Assembly (NCBI GenBank): GCA_905221605.1
Contig: CAJNDS010002084.1
Span: forward strand, 612,472-676,471
From: Symbiodinium natans
Taxonomy: Eukaryota; Sar; Dinophyceae; Suessiales; Symbiodiniaceae
DNA: 64,000 bases
Direction: 5' to 3'
The position numbers were made by a program, and so were the translations under genes. Positions 1-8,972 of this stretch are shown one piece after another. Every line of letters starts with the position of its first letter. The stretch's first letter is position 1. The notes under the pieces were generated by a model. It made no database searches and was not told the DNA's origin. It saw nothing but the letters and a program-made list of their open reading frames with translations.

Positions 1-163
1 ATTCTGAAAGAGACGGGTATCTGTCTTAGCCAGTTCCAACACCTTGTGGGGTTCAGGTTTAAGGTTTAGCCATGTTCAGCCCTAAAGGCTTTACTACGCG
101 TGAGATTTTCGGTTTAGGGTTGTTTAGGGTTTAGGTCATCCCAACTCATCTTCGCGTCAGTTT

Positions 164-217
164 CCTGCTGATTCTTTTGCGGCCATGGGTCTCCGCCAGC
201 GTCGTCCTGGTGGCGCA
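164..217 (+). CDS. Possible upstream exon, hydrophobic
   Basis: One frame reads FLLILLRPWVSASVVLVAQ and ends at CAG before GC, the donor style used by the kinase gene downstream. It could encode part of a targeting or membrane segment of the kinase precursor, or belong to another gene. There is no homology to lean on. Confidence 0.2.
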
Positions 218-589
218 GGCCATTTGATGCATGGGGGTTTATAGGGCTGATCACACTACACTACAGTACACTACCATACTATACTCTGCTATGCTATACT
301 ATATACTCTACGTTTAGTTACGTATACTTTGTAGGTCTTTTTGTGCTTGTAGGGTTTTGAGACTCAGCCAGTTGAAGCCTTAGGGCAGGTAAAAGGAGTT
401 ACTGGTGGGGTTTCGGGATGTGTGGTGGAGTGGGTATCCCTGGGTGTGGCCTTTTAGCACAGCCAAGATTGCTAGAACAGAGGTTCACTAGCAATTAAGC
501 CCACAACTTAGATCAAGCAAGATCAAGGCTTTTTCAAGCACAGGAACATGACCATGAAGACACACCTGGGCAGAAAACCCACCGCACCC

Positions 590-623
<34 letters not shown>

Positions 624-660
624 CCCCCAAAGGCCCGGAAACGCGAAACCCTCCTTCGAG

Positions 661-719
661 GTAAGGCGCAGCAGGAGACCCTAAGCCCTAAACCCTAAAC
701 CCTAAACCCTATACCCGAG
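661..719 (+). repeat. 59-bp telomere-repeat intron flanked by a 24-bp direct duplication
   Basis: The 24-bp sequence at 657-680 recurs at 716-739 with a single difference (GT against GC after CGAG). Between the copies lie about four CCCTAAA-like units. Removing one copy plus the array leaves an uninterrupted sequence. The first copy begins GTAAG, a good donor, and the second copy is preceded by CCCGAG, a good AG acceptor. It looks like a telomere-repeat insertion with target duplication that is spliced as an intron. Confidence 0.7.
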
Positions 720-847
720 GCAAGGCGCAGCAGGAGACCTCCTGCTTCGCCTTCCTGGGCCTCTGTTGGCCTTGGCACTCATCCTCCGTGTCCTTGGACG
801 AGCCGGACGCCGAGGAGCTTCCTGATCTGCCCAGCGCCTGCCGAGAG
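720..847 (+). CDS. Kinase gene, candidate N-terminal exon
   Basis: The frame reads KAQQETSCFAFLGLCWPWH and continues to an acidic stretch ending LPDLPSACRE, followed by a GT donor (GAG then GTCC). The phase fits the next exon at 1170. It starts directly after the 59-bp telomere-repeat intron. This part of the family is poorly conserved, so assignment rests on position, frame and splice phase only. Confidence 0.5.
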
Positions 848-3800
848 GTCCTTTTAAGGACCAAAAGAACCCTGAAAGGGTTTAGGGTTTAGGGTTTAGG
901 GTTTAGGGTTTAGGGTTGATCTACCCTAATCGGGATTATAGTATGGGGTTTCTGAGTCCCAATTTTAGGGTTCATTTGGTCCCCAAGTGTGGTCGGGTTT
1001 GTAGGGTGTAGAGATTTAGGCACACAGGTCCAGGAATCCAAAAATTTGCCGTGTCAGGATCTGTCGAAGGCTCATATTCGGGTTTAGAGGGTTTAGAGGG
1101 TTATTAGGGTTTAGGGTTTCGTTGATTGTTGAGCTTGCAGGGTTTTAGCAGCCCGAGACGCCCATGCAGGTGCAAGGCTGCTTCAGCTGGAGCCTCCTGC
1201 GGCGTCGGGGGACGGTGGCTTGGCGACTTACGCCGGTGGCCACAAGGATCCTGGCGGACAACCTCCGCTCCTCGGACGCTGGGGTTTACGGTTTAGGCTG
1301 TTTAGGCTGTTCAGGCTGTTCAGGCTGTTTAGGCTGTTTAGGCTGTTTAGGCTGTTTAGGGTTTAGGGTTAGGGTGTAGGGTTTCGGGCTTAGGGTTTTG
1401 GGGGGTGGGGGGGGGGGGGGGGGGGTGTAGGTGGAGAATTCTAGTTTGGACTGTAGGTTGTCTAGTGTTCAGTGAGGAAGAGGGGGGGGGGGGCTTGACC
1501 TCTTTGAGGCATATTTGTTGCTTGCGGCCATGCTTCAAGCACATAAACCCTAACCCTGAACCCTGAACCAATCCGAAAACCCTAAACCCTAAACCCTAAA
1601 CCCTAAACCCTAAACCCTAAACCCTAAACCCTAAACCCTAAACCCTAAACCCTAAACCCTAAACCCTAAACCCTAAACCCTAAACCCGATCTTGAGGCTC
1701 TTCGGGCCCCCGCAAAGCTGTGGAGAACACTCAGCGTCTCCGCCTGGTCTTAGAGAGCCTGGGCCCAGCTTTCATCAAGCTCCTTGGTGCCCAAATGGAC
1801 CCTAAACTTGGGATCATGTACCCTATACTAAAATTCCCAATAAGGTACATCTACCGTATCCGACTATAATTCCCTTCAAGGTACATATACCCCACAACTA
1901 CTTTATAATTCCCGTTTAGGGTATATGAACCCTAAACCCTATACTACTATAATTCCCAGAAAAGGTATATATGCCTTTTTACCACTCTCATTCCCCTTGA
2001 GGTACATGAACCCTAAGCCCTTTTCGGGTTACCGTATCCGACTATAATTCCCTTGAGGTACATATACCCTATACTACTATAATTCCCATTAAGGTATACC
2101 GACCCTAAACCCAATACTACTATAAGACCCATAAAAGGTATAGATGAACCATATCAGCCATTTTCGGGTTCATGTCGTCCCCGAGGCTCGGCCAGGCAGC
2201 CGCCTCGAGGGAGGACGTGCTCAGCGATCGCGTGGCCGCGGAGCTCCGGAAGCTCTGCGACCAGGCCCCCAAGGGTTTGGGTTTTAGGGTTTAGGGTTTA
2301 GGGTTTAGGGCTTAGGGTTTAGGGTTTAGGGGTTTTAGGGGTTTTAGGGTTTAGGGTTTAGGGTTTAGGGTTTAGGGCCACAAAGAGCCAAATATCCCTT
2401 AATTAGGGAATCTTGCTTAATTTATATAGGGATCCTTAATCGTATTGGGCTCTTTAGGTTCTGGCTTCCGAAGTTACAGGGGTGGTGCCTTTTTGGGGAA
2501 CTTATTCTAGGGGAACCCTACCATATGGGGGCCCTTATTTTGAAAGGGAACCCTGCCGACTTGGGGTCCTTCTTCTAAAGGAACCTAAACCCTAAACCCT
2601 AAACCCTAAACCCTAAACCCTAAACCCTAAACCCTAAACCCTAAACCCTAAGCCAGGTCGCCCCCTTCCCGGACGACGAGGCAAGGCGCCTGGTGGCCGC
2701 CCAGCTGGGTTGCGGCGTTCGCCTGCCGCTTGGGCGCTGCGTGGCTGCTGCCAGCCTCGGCCAGGCTCGAAGCCCCCTAAACCCTAAACCCTAAACCCTA
2801 ATTAAACCCTAAACCCTAAACCCTAAACCCTATCCCAAATGTAAAGGCGCCAAACAAGGATTTCTTAGAGGAGTGTGGCCAGGTCTACCGCATTGAGAAG
2901 GACGGCCGCCACTACGCGCTGAAGGTGCAGCGGCCGGGCCTGAATCGAGCTCTGGCCATGGATGTCGTGATCCTGTCCCTTGGCCATATCCCCCTTGGGG
3001 AATTACTTTTTGTTTATATGAAACCCAATAGGGATATAAAAACTACCATTTTTATTGAGGTTCTAAGGGGAGTATAGTGGCCAGGGGTCCTGAAGTGCGG
3101 GTTTTTCTTCCTGTCTTATTTTCTGGGCCTGCCCCTTAAACACTTTAAAGGCTTGCTAGTGCTGCCACCTAAATCTTCTGAAACCTCCACAACCTCACAC
3201 CCTACAGCTGGCTGTACCCTAAACCCTGAACCCTGAACACCCTCAGCCCTCAACAGCTAGCCTAGGACCGGGAGTAGGCCCGTTTTTCTTTTTTAGGGTT
3301 GGGGTTCCCTTATAATCCCCTTAAAGCCAAAAAGGGTACCCTATTTTTTCCTAGGTTACTCCCGGTCTAGTAGCTCTCAAGGAAGGGCATCGCACGCTTC
3401 CTACGGCGCGTCATGCGCTGCTTCATGGCCGCTGCCGTGGACCCCGAGCAGGCCGTGGTAAACCCGGTAATGGTTGTCCTTAGCCTCAACCTCCGGGGTT
3501 TGCAGGCGACTAGTAGGGTTTAGGGTTTTGACTTTAGGTTTAGGGTTTAAGGTTTAGGGTTTGGGGTTTAGGGCGGGTACTCCGGCTGTCTCAGTTCAGC
3601 GAAGGAGTCTTATAGTGGTCAGGTCTGGAAGTGGGTGACCGTCACGCCCCAAGACGCCCGACGCTGCTTTGCGGGGGCCGGGTTTAGGGTTTAGGGTTTA
3701 AGGGGGGGAAGGGCTGCCCTGCAGGTAGTTGACGAGTGGGCCAAGACTCTTTGGGACGAGCTGCTGGGCTTCAACCCTGCCCCTAAACCCTAAACCCTAA

Positions 3801-6800
3801 ACCCTAAAGCATCGGTGGGCTGCAAAGCCACGTTGGGGGTCAGGGTTTTGAAGGCTTCCGGAGATTTTTTTAAGGCATTGGCGACCCTTTGTCATATGAG
3901 GACTAGTCGGTTTGCCTTCGCACCATAGGTTTAGGGTTTAGGGTTTAGGGTTTAGGGTTTAGGGTTTAGGGTTTAGGGTTTAGGGTTTAGGGTGGGGGAG
4001 TGGAAGGTGCATAACCTCTTGTTGCCGAACTCCTGCCACTGGTTCCCTATTGGTTCCCTATTAGGGACGACCAGACAAATCGGCTTATGGACCCTGAGCG
4101 TCAGGTCCCCTTAAACCCTCAACCACTATTCAAACACTATAAGCCCTATAAACCTGTAAGCCCTACAAACCCTGTAAACCCCGACCCTATAAACACTGTA
4201 CCCTAAGAACCCTAAACCCTAAGCACCCCACTCTGCGTTCTGAAGATTCACGGGACCGGGCCCCCCAAGTCATGAGGTGGACCCTAAGTTTTAGTGTCTT
4301 GGGCTTGGGGTTTAGGTGCGAAGCCCTTCCCCCTTCGGGGGTTCCCAGCCCTAAACCATCCTGCACACCCTAAGCTAGGCTGGGGGATGTGGAGTTTGAG
4401 CTTTAGAGTTTGGGCCTCGGGGGGTGCCTCTACGGACGTGCAACTAAGGCACTAGGCTTTAGGGCTGATAGTGGCTCTAAAGCCACTGCTTAGAGGGGTC
4501 AGCGCAGCAATCCTTGTCATGTGGTCTTTAGGTCGAAATCCAAAACCGTGTTGTGATCTAGAACGTCTAATCCCCAACCTGAAGCGCGAACCCCCAAACC
4601 TAACTCTGAGACCTTGAAGCCCTAGGTTTTCAATAAAATCCGGATTCCGGGAGCCCAGGTTAGACTACAAGCACGAGGGCAGAGCAATGGAGCAGATGCG
4701 TGCCGCACTCTGCGGAACCGTGGGCGGACGCTTGCCCGGCGGATGGCCAGTGTAGGATGAGTTCAGAGTTTTTGGGTTTGGGGGGGGGGGGTGTGGGGGG
4801 GAGCAACTCTAAACCCGAAACCCCTCAGCCCCGTGCCCCCTCAACCCAACTGATCACTGAGCATAGGTGGCATGGAACTAGCCAAGATCCCTGCTGAGCA
4901 TGGGTTGCATGGAACTACACGAGGTCCCTAAACCTTCAGTCCTAGACCGAGGATTGGTGATCCCCCGCGTGCACTGGGAGCTCACGGCTCTCCGTGTGCT
5001 TGCGAGCGAGCACCTAGACCTCGGCGAGCTATGGGTTCTTCTTCTGCTGGCGGGTTTAGGGTGTCAAGGGTTTCAGGGCCCATAAGCCCTAAGCCCCTAA
5101 ACCCTCAGCCGCTGAACGGGGGGAGGCCGAGCGATGGATGTGCGAAATCGTTAGATCCAGGCAAGTCAGCCCTCAGCCCTGAGCCCTCCTAGAGCCAGCC
5201 TGAGTCCCAGCCTGGGAGGGTTTAGGGTTTAGAGTTTAGGGTCTAGGGTCTCGGGTTTAGGGTTTAGGATTTAAAGTTGAGCGAAGGTTGTGCAAGGGCT
5301 AAAGGGAGTTCCTCGTCTAGCACACGATTCTCTTGGCTGCCATTACTTGAAAGCCAATTGGCAGCGTTCGTCGCAGAGCCCCGACTGTTCGTTTAGGCCT
5401 TGGGGCAAACGCATCCAAGGTGGGTGGACGGCTACAAGATCACGGAGGATGAGCTGTTTGTTCTGGGAGATTCTGTAATATACAGGGTCGAATAACTACT
5501 AAAACTTATAAGTGTACTAGAATAAACCCCCAACGCCCTGTTCTAATTATTAATTAAGGCCCCCATAGTAGGCCCGGAGGCGTCGAGGTTGGTGTAGCTT
5601 CCCAGAAAAAATGGGTTGTGCTTTGGGATAATTTGTCATTTCCCTTCTTCCCTTATAGGGGGGGGCGTATTCATAAATAATTTTCAAAGGGTTAAAGCAC
5701 AACCCAGAAAACACCCAGCAGGAGAGATCTCAGAAAAGGGTGCCAAGAGCCGAGATTCCTCTAAAGAAGCCCTAAGCACTCTGAAGAGAGGGAAGAGAAG
5801 CTCCCGAGTCCCCTTGTGTGTAGGGTTTGGGGTTTGGGGTTTAGGGTCTAGGGTCTGGGGTCTAGGGTCTAGGGTTTAGGGTTTAGGTTTTAGGGTTTAG
5901 GGTTCAGGGGCCCTAAAAACCCTCTGACCCTGCGGAGAACCCCCGACGCGTGACGCAGCGTCACATCTCCATCGGCGTGGAGGCAGTGGCCGCTATGATC
6001 CTGGAGGCGTTCCGAGTCCAGACCCGGCCCTCTGTTTGGTGTTTTCGGGGATAGGGTTTGATGGGTTGAGGGCTTAAAGCTAAGGGTTGAGGGTCTGATG
6101 GGTTTTTTGGGTTTTTAGCATTCAGGGTTGGGGCTTGCATGGGAAGCCCTAAACCGCCTGAGCCCTCATCTCGAAACTCCAAAAGCCCTAGACCCCTGAT
6201 CTCTAAACCTCAAACTCCGAACCCTAGACCGCAGGTAGGCGTGGTCCACGCAGACCCACACCCGGGCAACATCATCCTTACGCCGGAGGCCACGAATGCC
6301 GAAACCGAAGCCGAACAACGGCGTTGCCTTCAGGGCTTCGGGGGTTTTCAAGGCTCCCTTGATGCATGCAAGTACTAGGACCCGGGTACTCGAACCCGGA
6401 GTAGGCCCTTATGTCCTTTTTTAGGGTTGGGGTTCCCTTACAAATCCCCGTTGTATTCCTAGGTTGCTCCTGGGTCTAGAGGATGATGACATGCCCCTAC
6501 CGTGCCCGATAAAGCCGCTCGGAACGCCCTCCACAACGGAGGACGACGTTTGCCTGCTCGACTTTGGTATGGTCTGCCTGGTGCCCCCAAACCACCGAAA
6601 GGTGTGGGCCAAGTGTGTGGTGGCTCCTCGTCTTGGAGGGCTGGGTGGGGGGGGAGGGGTTGAGGAAGGCTCAGAGCTCATCTGGCATGCGATGTAGCTT
6701 TTGGCTTGGGGTTCTGAGGGGTTGAGGGGCTTGACGTCTTGGGGGGTTTAAATGGGGTCAACTGGACTTATGTAGGGACCCCTATTATAGCGCCAACCCT

Positions 6801-8943
6801 AAACCCTAAACCCTAAACCCTATGATAGAACATCGAAAGAAGGACCTGGTCCGTCGAGACCACGGAGCTGTGCTGGATGACCTGATTGAAATCGGCTTCT
6901 TCCCCCGCGAGTGCCCGCGGGAGGACATGCTGCCGGTCCTGTTCCCCGGCCTAACCACAAGGTGAAGTTATCTTCCACTTCGCAAGCCGTGTAAGCAAGA
7001 ACCCTAAAACCTTAAACCCTAAAGATGATCATCGTGTCATTATGTATTTCATGGCCCCCCAGGGTTGCATACTGTTGCATACACTGCTCAACGGCCCTGA
7101 CAGCGGCGCAGACCTAAAAAGGCCACAAGTTCACCGCATGAGGTCCAAGATTTGGGATCAGCTTGTCGAGTGCGGCAGCGACATCAACAAACGGAAGAGC
7201 GCCGTGCCTCGGCAGCCCAGTGGTACCCTTTAATTACCTTTTTTTGAGGGGGGTGGGGGGGGGGGGGGGGGTTCTAGAATAACCAACCCAAAAAAAGGGT
7301 GCCCTTATTGTATTATGGTTTAATTAGAGGGCTACCAAGGTGCAGCTGCTGTACTCAGAGATTCTCACGCTGGTCCGGCGCTTCGAGTTCTCACTCCCGG
7401 ACAGCTGCTGAAAAACCTGCAAGGCGTGCGTGAGGCAACTCTACCCGATGCGTAGCTCAGAAGGAGTAGCTGAGTAGCAAATAAACAAAAGGAATACGAC
7501 GAAGAATCGCAAGGAGCTAGGACGATAAGCAGAAAAGATGATAGAAGGCACGTTCCTGGAATGATTGTGGCAGCCCCCCTTGGAAGTTGTGATAATTGAT
7601 TCTCAAAGCTTCAAATGACGGTTATACTGGTTAATAGTTGTTTGGGCATGTAGAACATGTCAGGGTTCCTTATAAACTCAACCCCCCCCCCCCCCTCCAA
7701 CCCCACCAGGCCCCCTGAAAGCAGGCCCTAAGCCCTGAACCTGAACCCTGAACTGGAAGGCCTCCCCCCCTGAAGCCCTACACCCTGAACCCCAAGCCCT
7801 AAACCCTGAACCCTAAACCCCGAACCCCAAACCCTAAACCCTAAACCCTTGTCAGGACTACTACGTGGCCCTGGTGAGAGCGCTGCTGACCCTGGAGGGC
7901 ATGGCCCTGGCTGCGGACTGCGACTTCGACATCTTCGAGGCCGGGGTTTAGGGTTTAGGGTTTAGGGTTTAGGGTTTAGGGTTTAGGGTTTAGGGTTTAG
8001 GGTTTACAGTTAGGGTTTAGGGTTTAGGGTTTAGGGTTTAGGGTTTAGGGTTTAGGGTTTAGGGTTTAGGGTTTAGGGTTGGGGGCTTGTAGGACTTGTA
8101 GGGCTTTAGGGTTTGTAGTGTTGAGGGTTTAGAGGGTTCTGGGCTTGGGACTTGTAGGGTTGAGGGTTTAGAGGGTTCAGCGCCTGGGGCTTGTCGGGTG
8201 TGTAGGGTTGAGGGTTTAGGCGGTTTAGAGGGCTGAGGGTTTTTAGGGTTGAGGGCTTGGGGTTTTAGGGTTGCGGGCTTAGCTTTTTTTTTTTGGGGGG
8301 GGGGGTTAGACTTTAGGGCGTTCAGGGTGTGGCGGTGGGCTAGTTTCGGGAGGTTTCGAAAGAACGGCGCTGGTTTGCGGGAGGAGTGGGGGCTGTTTTT
8401 GAGGTTGAGAGGGTTTACCGTGTTTTTGATGCTTTCGCTTCAGCTTTCAAGGCTTTGGAGTCCGTGGGCTCCTGGCTTCAGGTTTTAGGGTTTTGGGTTT
8501 AGGGTTTAGGGGTTTAATTAGTTGACCGCCTGCGTTCGGATTCGGGCATGCAAGGTTGCAGCGTTGATCCTTGAACTTAACACTGTCAACGCCCGAATGT
8601 CTTTGTGCATGAGCTCTTCGTTTGCAGGATGCCTTTGCAAATCCGAACCCTTGAGCTCAACTGGTCGTTGCCTCGAGCACCCCTTTGTTTCAGTCTCCCA
8701 ATGCCCCAACGACCTCCACCCGGAACCCGAGAACCCTAAACCCTGAAAGCTTGTCAGGCGTTCCCCTCCAAAATCCTTATACACCCCAACCACAACTGCA
8801 CCAAACCCTAAACCCTAAACCCTAAACCCTAAACCCTAAACCCTAAACCCTAAACCCTAAACCCTCCTGAACTCTACCCTAAGCCATTGTAGGCAGCGTT
8901 TCCCGCCTGCGTGCGGTATCTCACTCGCAGCCGCGGCCCGCAG
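720..8943 (+). CDS. ABC1/COQ8 (UbiB-type) atypical kinase, split into about 19 exons
   Basis: This is a member of the ABC1/ADCK/COQ8 family of atypical protein-kinase-like ATPases, which in mitochondria and plastids support ubiquinone or plastoquinone metabolism. Read in order, the exons give LGPAFIK then LGQ (the family KxGQ motif), VAAASLGQ (Ala-rich loop) then VYRIEKDGRHYALKVQRPG (the lysine is in ALKVQ), DELDYKHEG (the ExD motif), WELTALRVLASE then WVDGYK, VVHADPHPGN (catalytic loop) and CLLDFGM (metal-binding DFG). A helical C-terminal part follows, with DYYVALVRALLTLEG near its end. All catalytic residues are kept, so the product could be active. Reading frame and intron phase are consistent across almost every junction, which is strong evidence for the model. 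The N-terminus, including any transit peptide, and the exons after 8943 are not resolved. Introns are filled with telomere-like repeats and inverted-repeat elements. Confidence 0.9.
1170..1277 (+). CDS. Kinase gene exon, N-terminal helix region
   Basis: The exon opens after CAG and reads VQGCFSWSLLRRRGT and then VAWRLTPVATRILADN, basic and helical as is usual ahead of the ABC1 core. The 3' end before GC at 1278 is provisional: the phase to the next exon fits only if that exon starts at 1726 rather than 1697, or if a small exon between them was missed. Confidence 0.55.
1281..1376 (+). repeat. Telomere-variant 10-mer array (TTTAGGCTGT)
   Basis: The array has about eight tandem units of TTTAGGCTGT or TTCAGGCTGT, grading into TTTAGGG. 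It is a degenerate, homogenised relative of the telomere repeat inside an intron of the kinase gene. Confidence 0.85.
1575..1687 (+). repeat. Interstitial CCCTAAA array
   Basis: About 16 perfect CCCTAAA units in an intron of the kinase gene. The orientation is opposite to the TTTAGGG arrays at 880-915 and 2280-2378 in the same gene, so these are independent insertions or inversions, not one array. Confidence 0.95.
1697..1778 (+). CDS. Kinase gene exon carrying LGPAFIK
   Basis: The exon encodes RLRLVLESLGPAFIK, the start of the ABC1 signature. It ends ATC AA before the donor GCTCC, and the next exon starts G CTC GGC CAG, which completes KLGQ. The four bases GCTC occur at both junctions. The acceptor at 1696 could instead be the AG at 1724-1725. 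Confidence 0.85.
1800..2160 (+). repeat. Tandem repeats of about 75 bp with ACTATAATTCCC cores
   Basis: The block repeats a core containing ACTACTATAATTCCC and AAGGTACATATACC four to five times, with divergence between copies. Inverted pieces (GGTATAT against ATATACC) suggest an old inverted-repeat element that expanded in tandem. It lies between the kinase exons at 1778 and 2186. Confidence 0.65.
2186..2264 (+). CDS. Kinase gene exon carrying LGQ
   Basis: The exon reads LGQAAASREDVLSDRVAAEL and ends at CDQ. It begins AG|G and ends CAG before GC. The six bases GCCCCC after the donor recur at the start of the next coding block, suggesting a 6-bp duplication around the intron. Confidence 0.88.
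2280..2378 (+). repeat. Interstitial TTTAGGG array
   Basis: About 13 TTTAGGG units with a few one-base variants, directly after the 2264 exon and directly before element B1. Confidence 0.95.
2379..2456 (+). mobile_element. Element B1 (short copy)
   Basis: The sequence begins CACAAAGAGCCAAATATCCC and ends TATTGGGCTCTTTAG, which are inverted copies. It carries the family core TTTATATAGGGATCCTTAAT. It is shorter than other B copies at its right arm. Confidence 0.7.
2584..2652 (+). repeat. Interstitial CCCTAAA array
   Basis: Nine to ten CCCTAAA units ending just before the exon at 2657. The acceptor AG comes from the degenerate last unit plus four bases. Confidence 0.95.
2657..2764 (+). CDS. 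Kinase gene exon carrying the Ala-rich VAAASLGQ loop
   Basis: The exon reads VAPFPDDEARRLVAAQL and ends GRCVAAASLGQ, exactly 36 codons. The terminal GGCCAG is repeated just before the next exon (2877-2882), so the telomere-repeat intron between them is flanked by a 6-bp repeat. Confidence 0.9.
2883..2968 (+). CDS. Kinase gene exon with the ALKVQRPG lysine
   Basis: The exon reads VYRIEKDGRHYALKVQRPG and then LNRALAMDVV. It continues the family GQVYRA...VAVKVQRPGL block, including the ATP-contacting lysine. The 3' end is less certain: a GA donor at 969 gives the correct phase to the exon at 3382. Confidence 0.88.
3262..3370 (+). mobile_element. Element E1 with 4-bp target duplication TAGC
   Basis: The left end CTAGGACCGGGAGTAGG and right end TACTCCCGGTCTAG are inverted repeats. 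TAGC flanks both sides exactly. The interior carries GGGGTTCCCTTATAATCCCC and a second inner inverted pair, GGGTACCC. It lies in a kinase intron close to the next exon. Confidence 0.85.
3382..3454 (+). CDS. Kinase gene exon (GIARFLRR)
   Basis: The exon reads GIARFLRRVMRCFMAAAV and then DPEQA. It follows element E1, whose right end lies 11 bases upstream of the exon start. A GT donor at 3455 (GTGGT) matches GTAGT at the start of the next exon, so the intron appears to lie between near-identical 5-bp repeats. Confidence 0.75.
3725..3759 (+). CDS. Kinase gene micro-exon (VVDEWAKTLWDE)
   Basis: This 35-nt exon encodes VVDEWAKTLWDE, matching the family segment that precedes the ExD motif. It ends GA before a GC donor, and the split codon is completed by G at 4659 to give DELDY. 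Confidence 0.85.
3927..3994 (+). repeat. Interstitial TTTAGGG array
   Basis: Ten TTTAGGG units within a long intron of the kinase gene. Confidence 0.95.
4659..4738 (+). CDS. Kinase gene exon with the ExD motif
   Basis: The exon reads LDYKHEGRAMEQMRAALC and then GTVGGRLPG. Joined to the preceding exon it gives the E-L-D of the family ExD motif. The donor is either GC at 4739 or GA at 4742; both keep frame and differ by one glycine. Confidence 0.88.
4952..5009 (+). CDS. Kinase gene exon (VIPRVHWELTALRVLASE)
   Basis: The exon encodes LVIPRVHWELTALRVLAS and two bases of the next codon. This matches the conserved beta strand and hinge (family: vPrVyweltt.rVLtmE). GC donor at 5010. Confidence 0.9.
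5420..5452 (+). CDS. Kinase gene micro-exon (WVDGYKITED)
   Basis: G completes the preceding split codon, then WVDGYKITED follows, which is the family mEwvdG..l segment. The 3' end is uncertain (GA donor at 5451 or GC at 5453), and a small exon may be missing before 5959. Confidence 0.8.
   Translation: MGGRLQDHGG
5474..5572 (+). mobile_element. Element F1
   Basis: It shares GTAATAT-AGGGTCG-AATAACTACTA and the later CCCTGTTCTAATTATTAA-GGCCCC with copies at 13228, 17376 and 44095. It lies in the kinase intron following the WVDGYK exon. In this orientation the family reads as the reverse complement of the copy that forms the 17376 intron. Confidence 0.65.
5959..6013 (+). CDS. Kinase gene exon (RHISIGVEAVAAMILEAF)
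   Basis: The exon encodes a helix, RHISIGVEAVAAMILEAF, just ahead of the catalytic loop. A GA donor at 6014 with the acceptor at 6238 gives EAFRVVHADPHPGN in frame. A GC donor at 6007 with the acceptor at 6234 also keeps frame. Confidence 0.75.
6239..6288 (+). CDS. Kinase gene exon with catalytic HADPHPGN
   Basis: The exon reads VVHADPHPGNIILTPE, the hallmark catalytic loop of ABC1 kinases, with the aspartate and asparagine present. It ends GAG before a GC donor. The following intron carries element E2. Confidence 0.93.
6374..6479 (+). mobile_element. Element E2, right next to a kinase splice acceptor
   Basis: Left CTAGGACCCGG and right GGGTCTAG are the family termini. The flanks AGTA and AGGA agree at three of four bases, as expected for an old 4-bp duplication. 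The acceptor of the DFG exon is the AG in the right flank. Confidence 0.75.
6482..6622 (+). CDS. Kinase gene exon with DFG (CLLDFGM)
   Basis: This is the largest exon of the gene (47 codons). It starts DDDMPLPCPIKPLGTPS, a variable acidic/proline insert, and continues VCLLDFGMVCLVPPNHRKVW, the DFG block. The acceptor AG lies two bases beyond the right end of element E2. GC donor at 6623. Confidence 0.92.
6843..6948 (+). CDS. Kinase gene exon (LVRRDHGAVLDDLIEIGFF)
   Basis: The exon encodes DLVRRDHGAVLDDLIEIGFF and then PRECPREDMLPVLFP, the family rd...l...l..lGf.p region after DFG. GC donor at 6949. The junction to the next exon needs an acceptor without the usual exonic G, so an alternative boundary is possible. 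Confidence 0.85.
7130..7203 (+). CDS. Kinase gene exon ending at element A1
   Basis: The exon reads HRMRSKIWDQLVECGSDINK and ends RKSA. It is followed by GTGC, which is duplicated on the far side of element A1. Removing the element plus one GTGC copy restores AGC GCC GTG CAG CTG (SAVQL) exactly. Confidence 0.75.
7204..7339 (+). mobile_element. Element A1: intron made by an inverted-repeat element with 4-bp target duplication GTGC
   Basis: The element runs from CTCGGCAGCCCAGTGG to GGGCTACCAAG; its ends are inverted copies of each other (CTTGGTAGCCC in other members). It is flanked by GTGC on both sides. The duplicated GT serves as the donor and the element's last AG as the acceptor. It contains a G-run of about 20 near 7250. 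It interrupts the kinase gene between two exons whose frame is restored on removal. Confidence 0.8.
7340..7399 (+). CDS. Kinase gene exon (VQLLYSEILTLVRRFEFSLP)
   Basis: Twenty codons, VQLLYSEILTLVRRFEFSLP, match the family helix before the C-terminal lEG block. The donor is GA (CCG then GACAGC), and the acceptor side starts GACTAC, so GAC is shared. No GT or GC donor gives the right phase here. Confidence 0.85.
7856..7939 (+). CDS. Kinase gene exon (DYYVALVRALLTLEG)
   Basis: Twenty-eight codons, beginning DYYVALVRALLTLEGMAL and ending CDFDIFE, match the very characteristic C-terminal ABC1 segment (P.y.aLliRal.tLEGia). GC donor at 7940, immediately followed by a TTTAGGG array of about 140 bp. 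Confidence 0.92.
7946..8086 (+). repeat. Interstitial TTTAGGG array
   Basis: About 20 TTTAGGG units with one interruption, starting 6 bases after the kinase exon that ends at 7939. The following 300 bp hold decayed GGGTTTAG-rich sequence. Confidence 0.95.
8800..8872 (+). repeat. Interstitial CCCTAAA array
   Basis: Ten CCCTAAA units about 20 bp ahead of the last recognised kinase exon. A TTTAGGG array of nine units lies on its other side (8973-9038), so the exon sits between arrays of opposite orientation. Confidence 0.95.
8893..8943 (+). CDS. Kinase gene exon (AAFPACVRYLTRS)
   Basis: Seventeen codons, AAFPACVRYLTRSRGPQ, match the family AyPyv.r.Ll segment that follows the lEG helix. GC donor at 8944. 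Later exons of the C-terminal tail were not identified with confidence; 10571 is one candidate. Confidence 0.8.
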
Positions 8944-8972
8944 GCTGGGACATGTCAGTCATAGAAGACAGC

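Noticed and set aside
1565-1690. A chromosome end (true telomere)
   Set aside because: The arrays are short, occur in both orientations and lie inside a gene, so they are interstitial.
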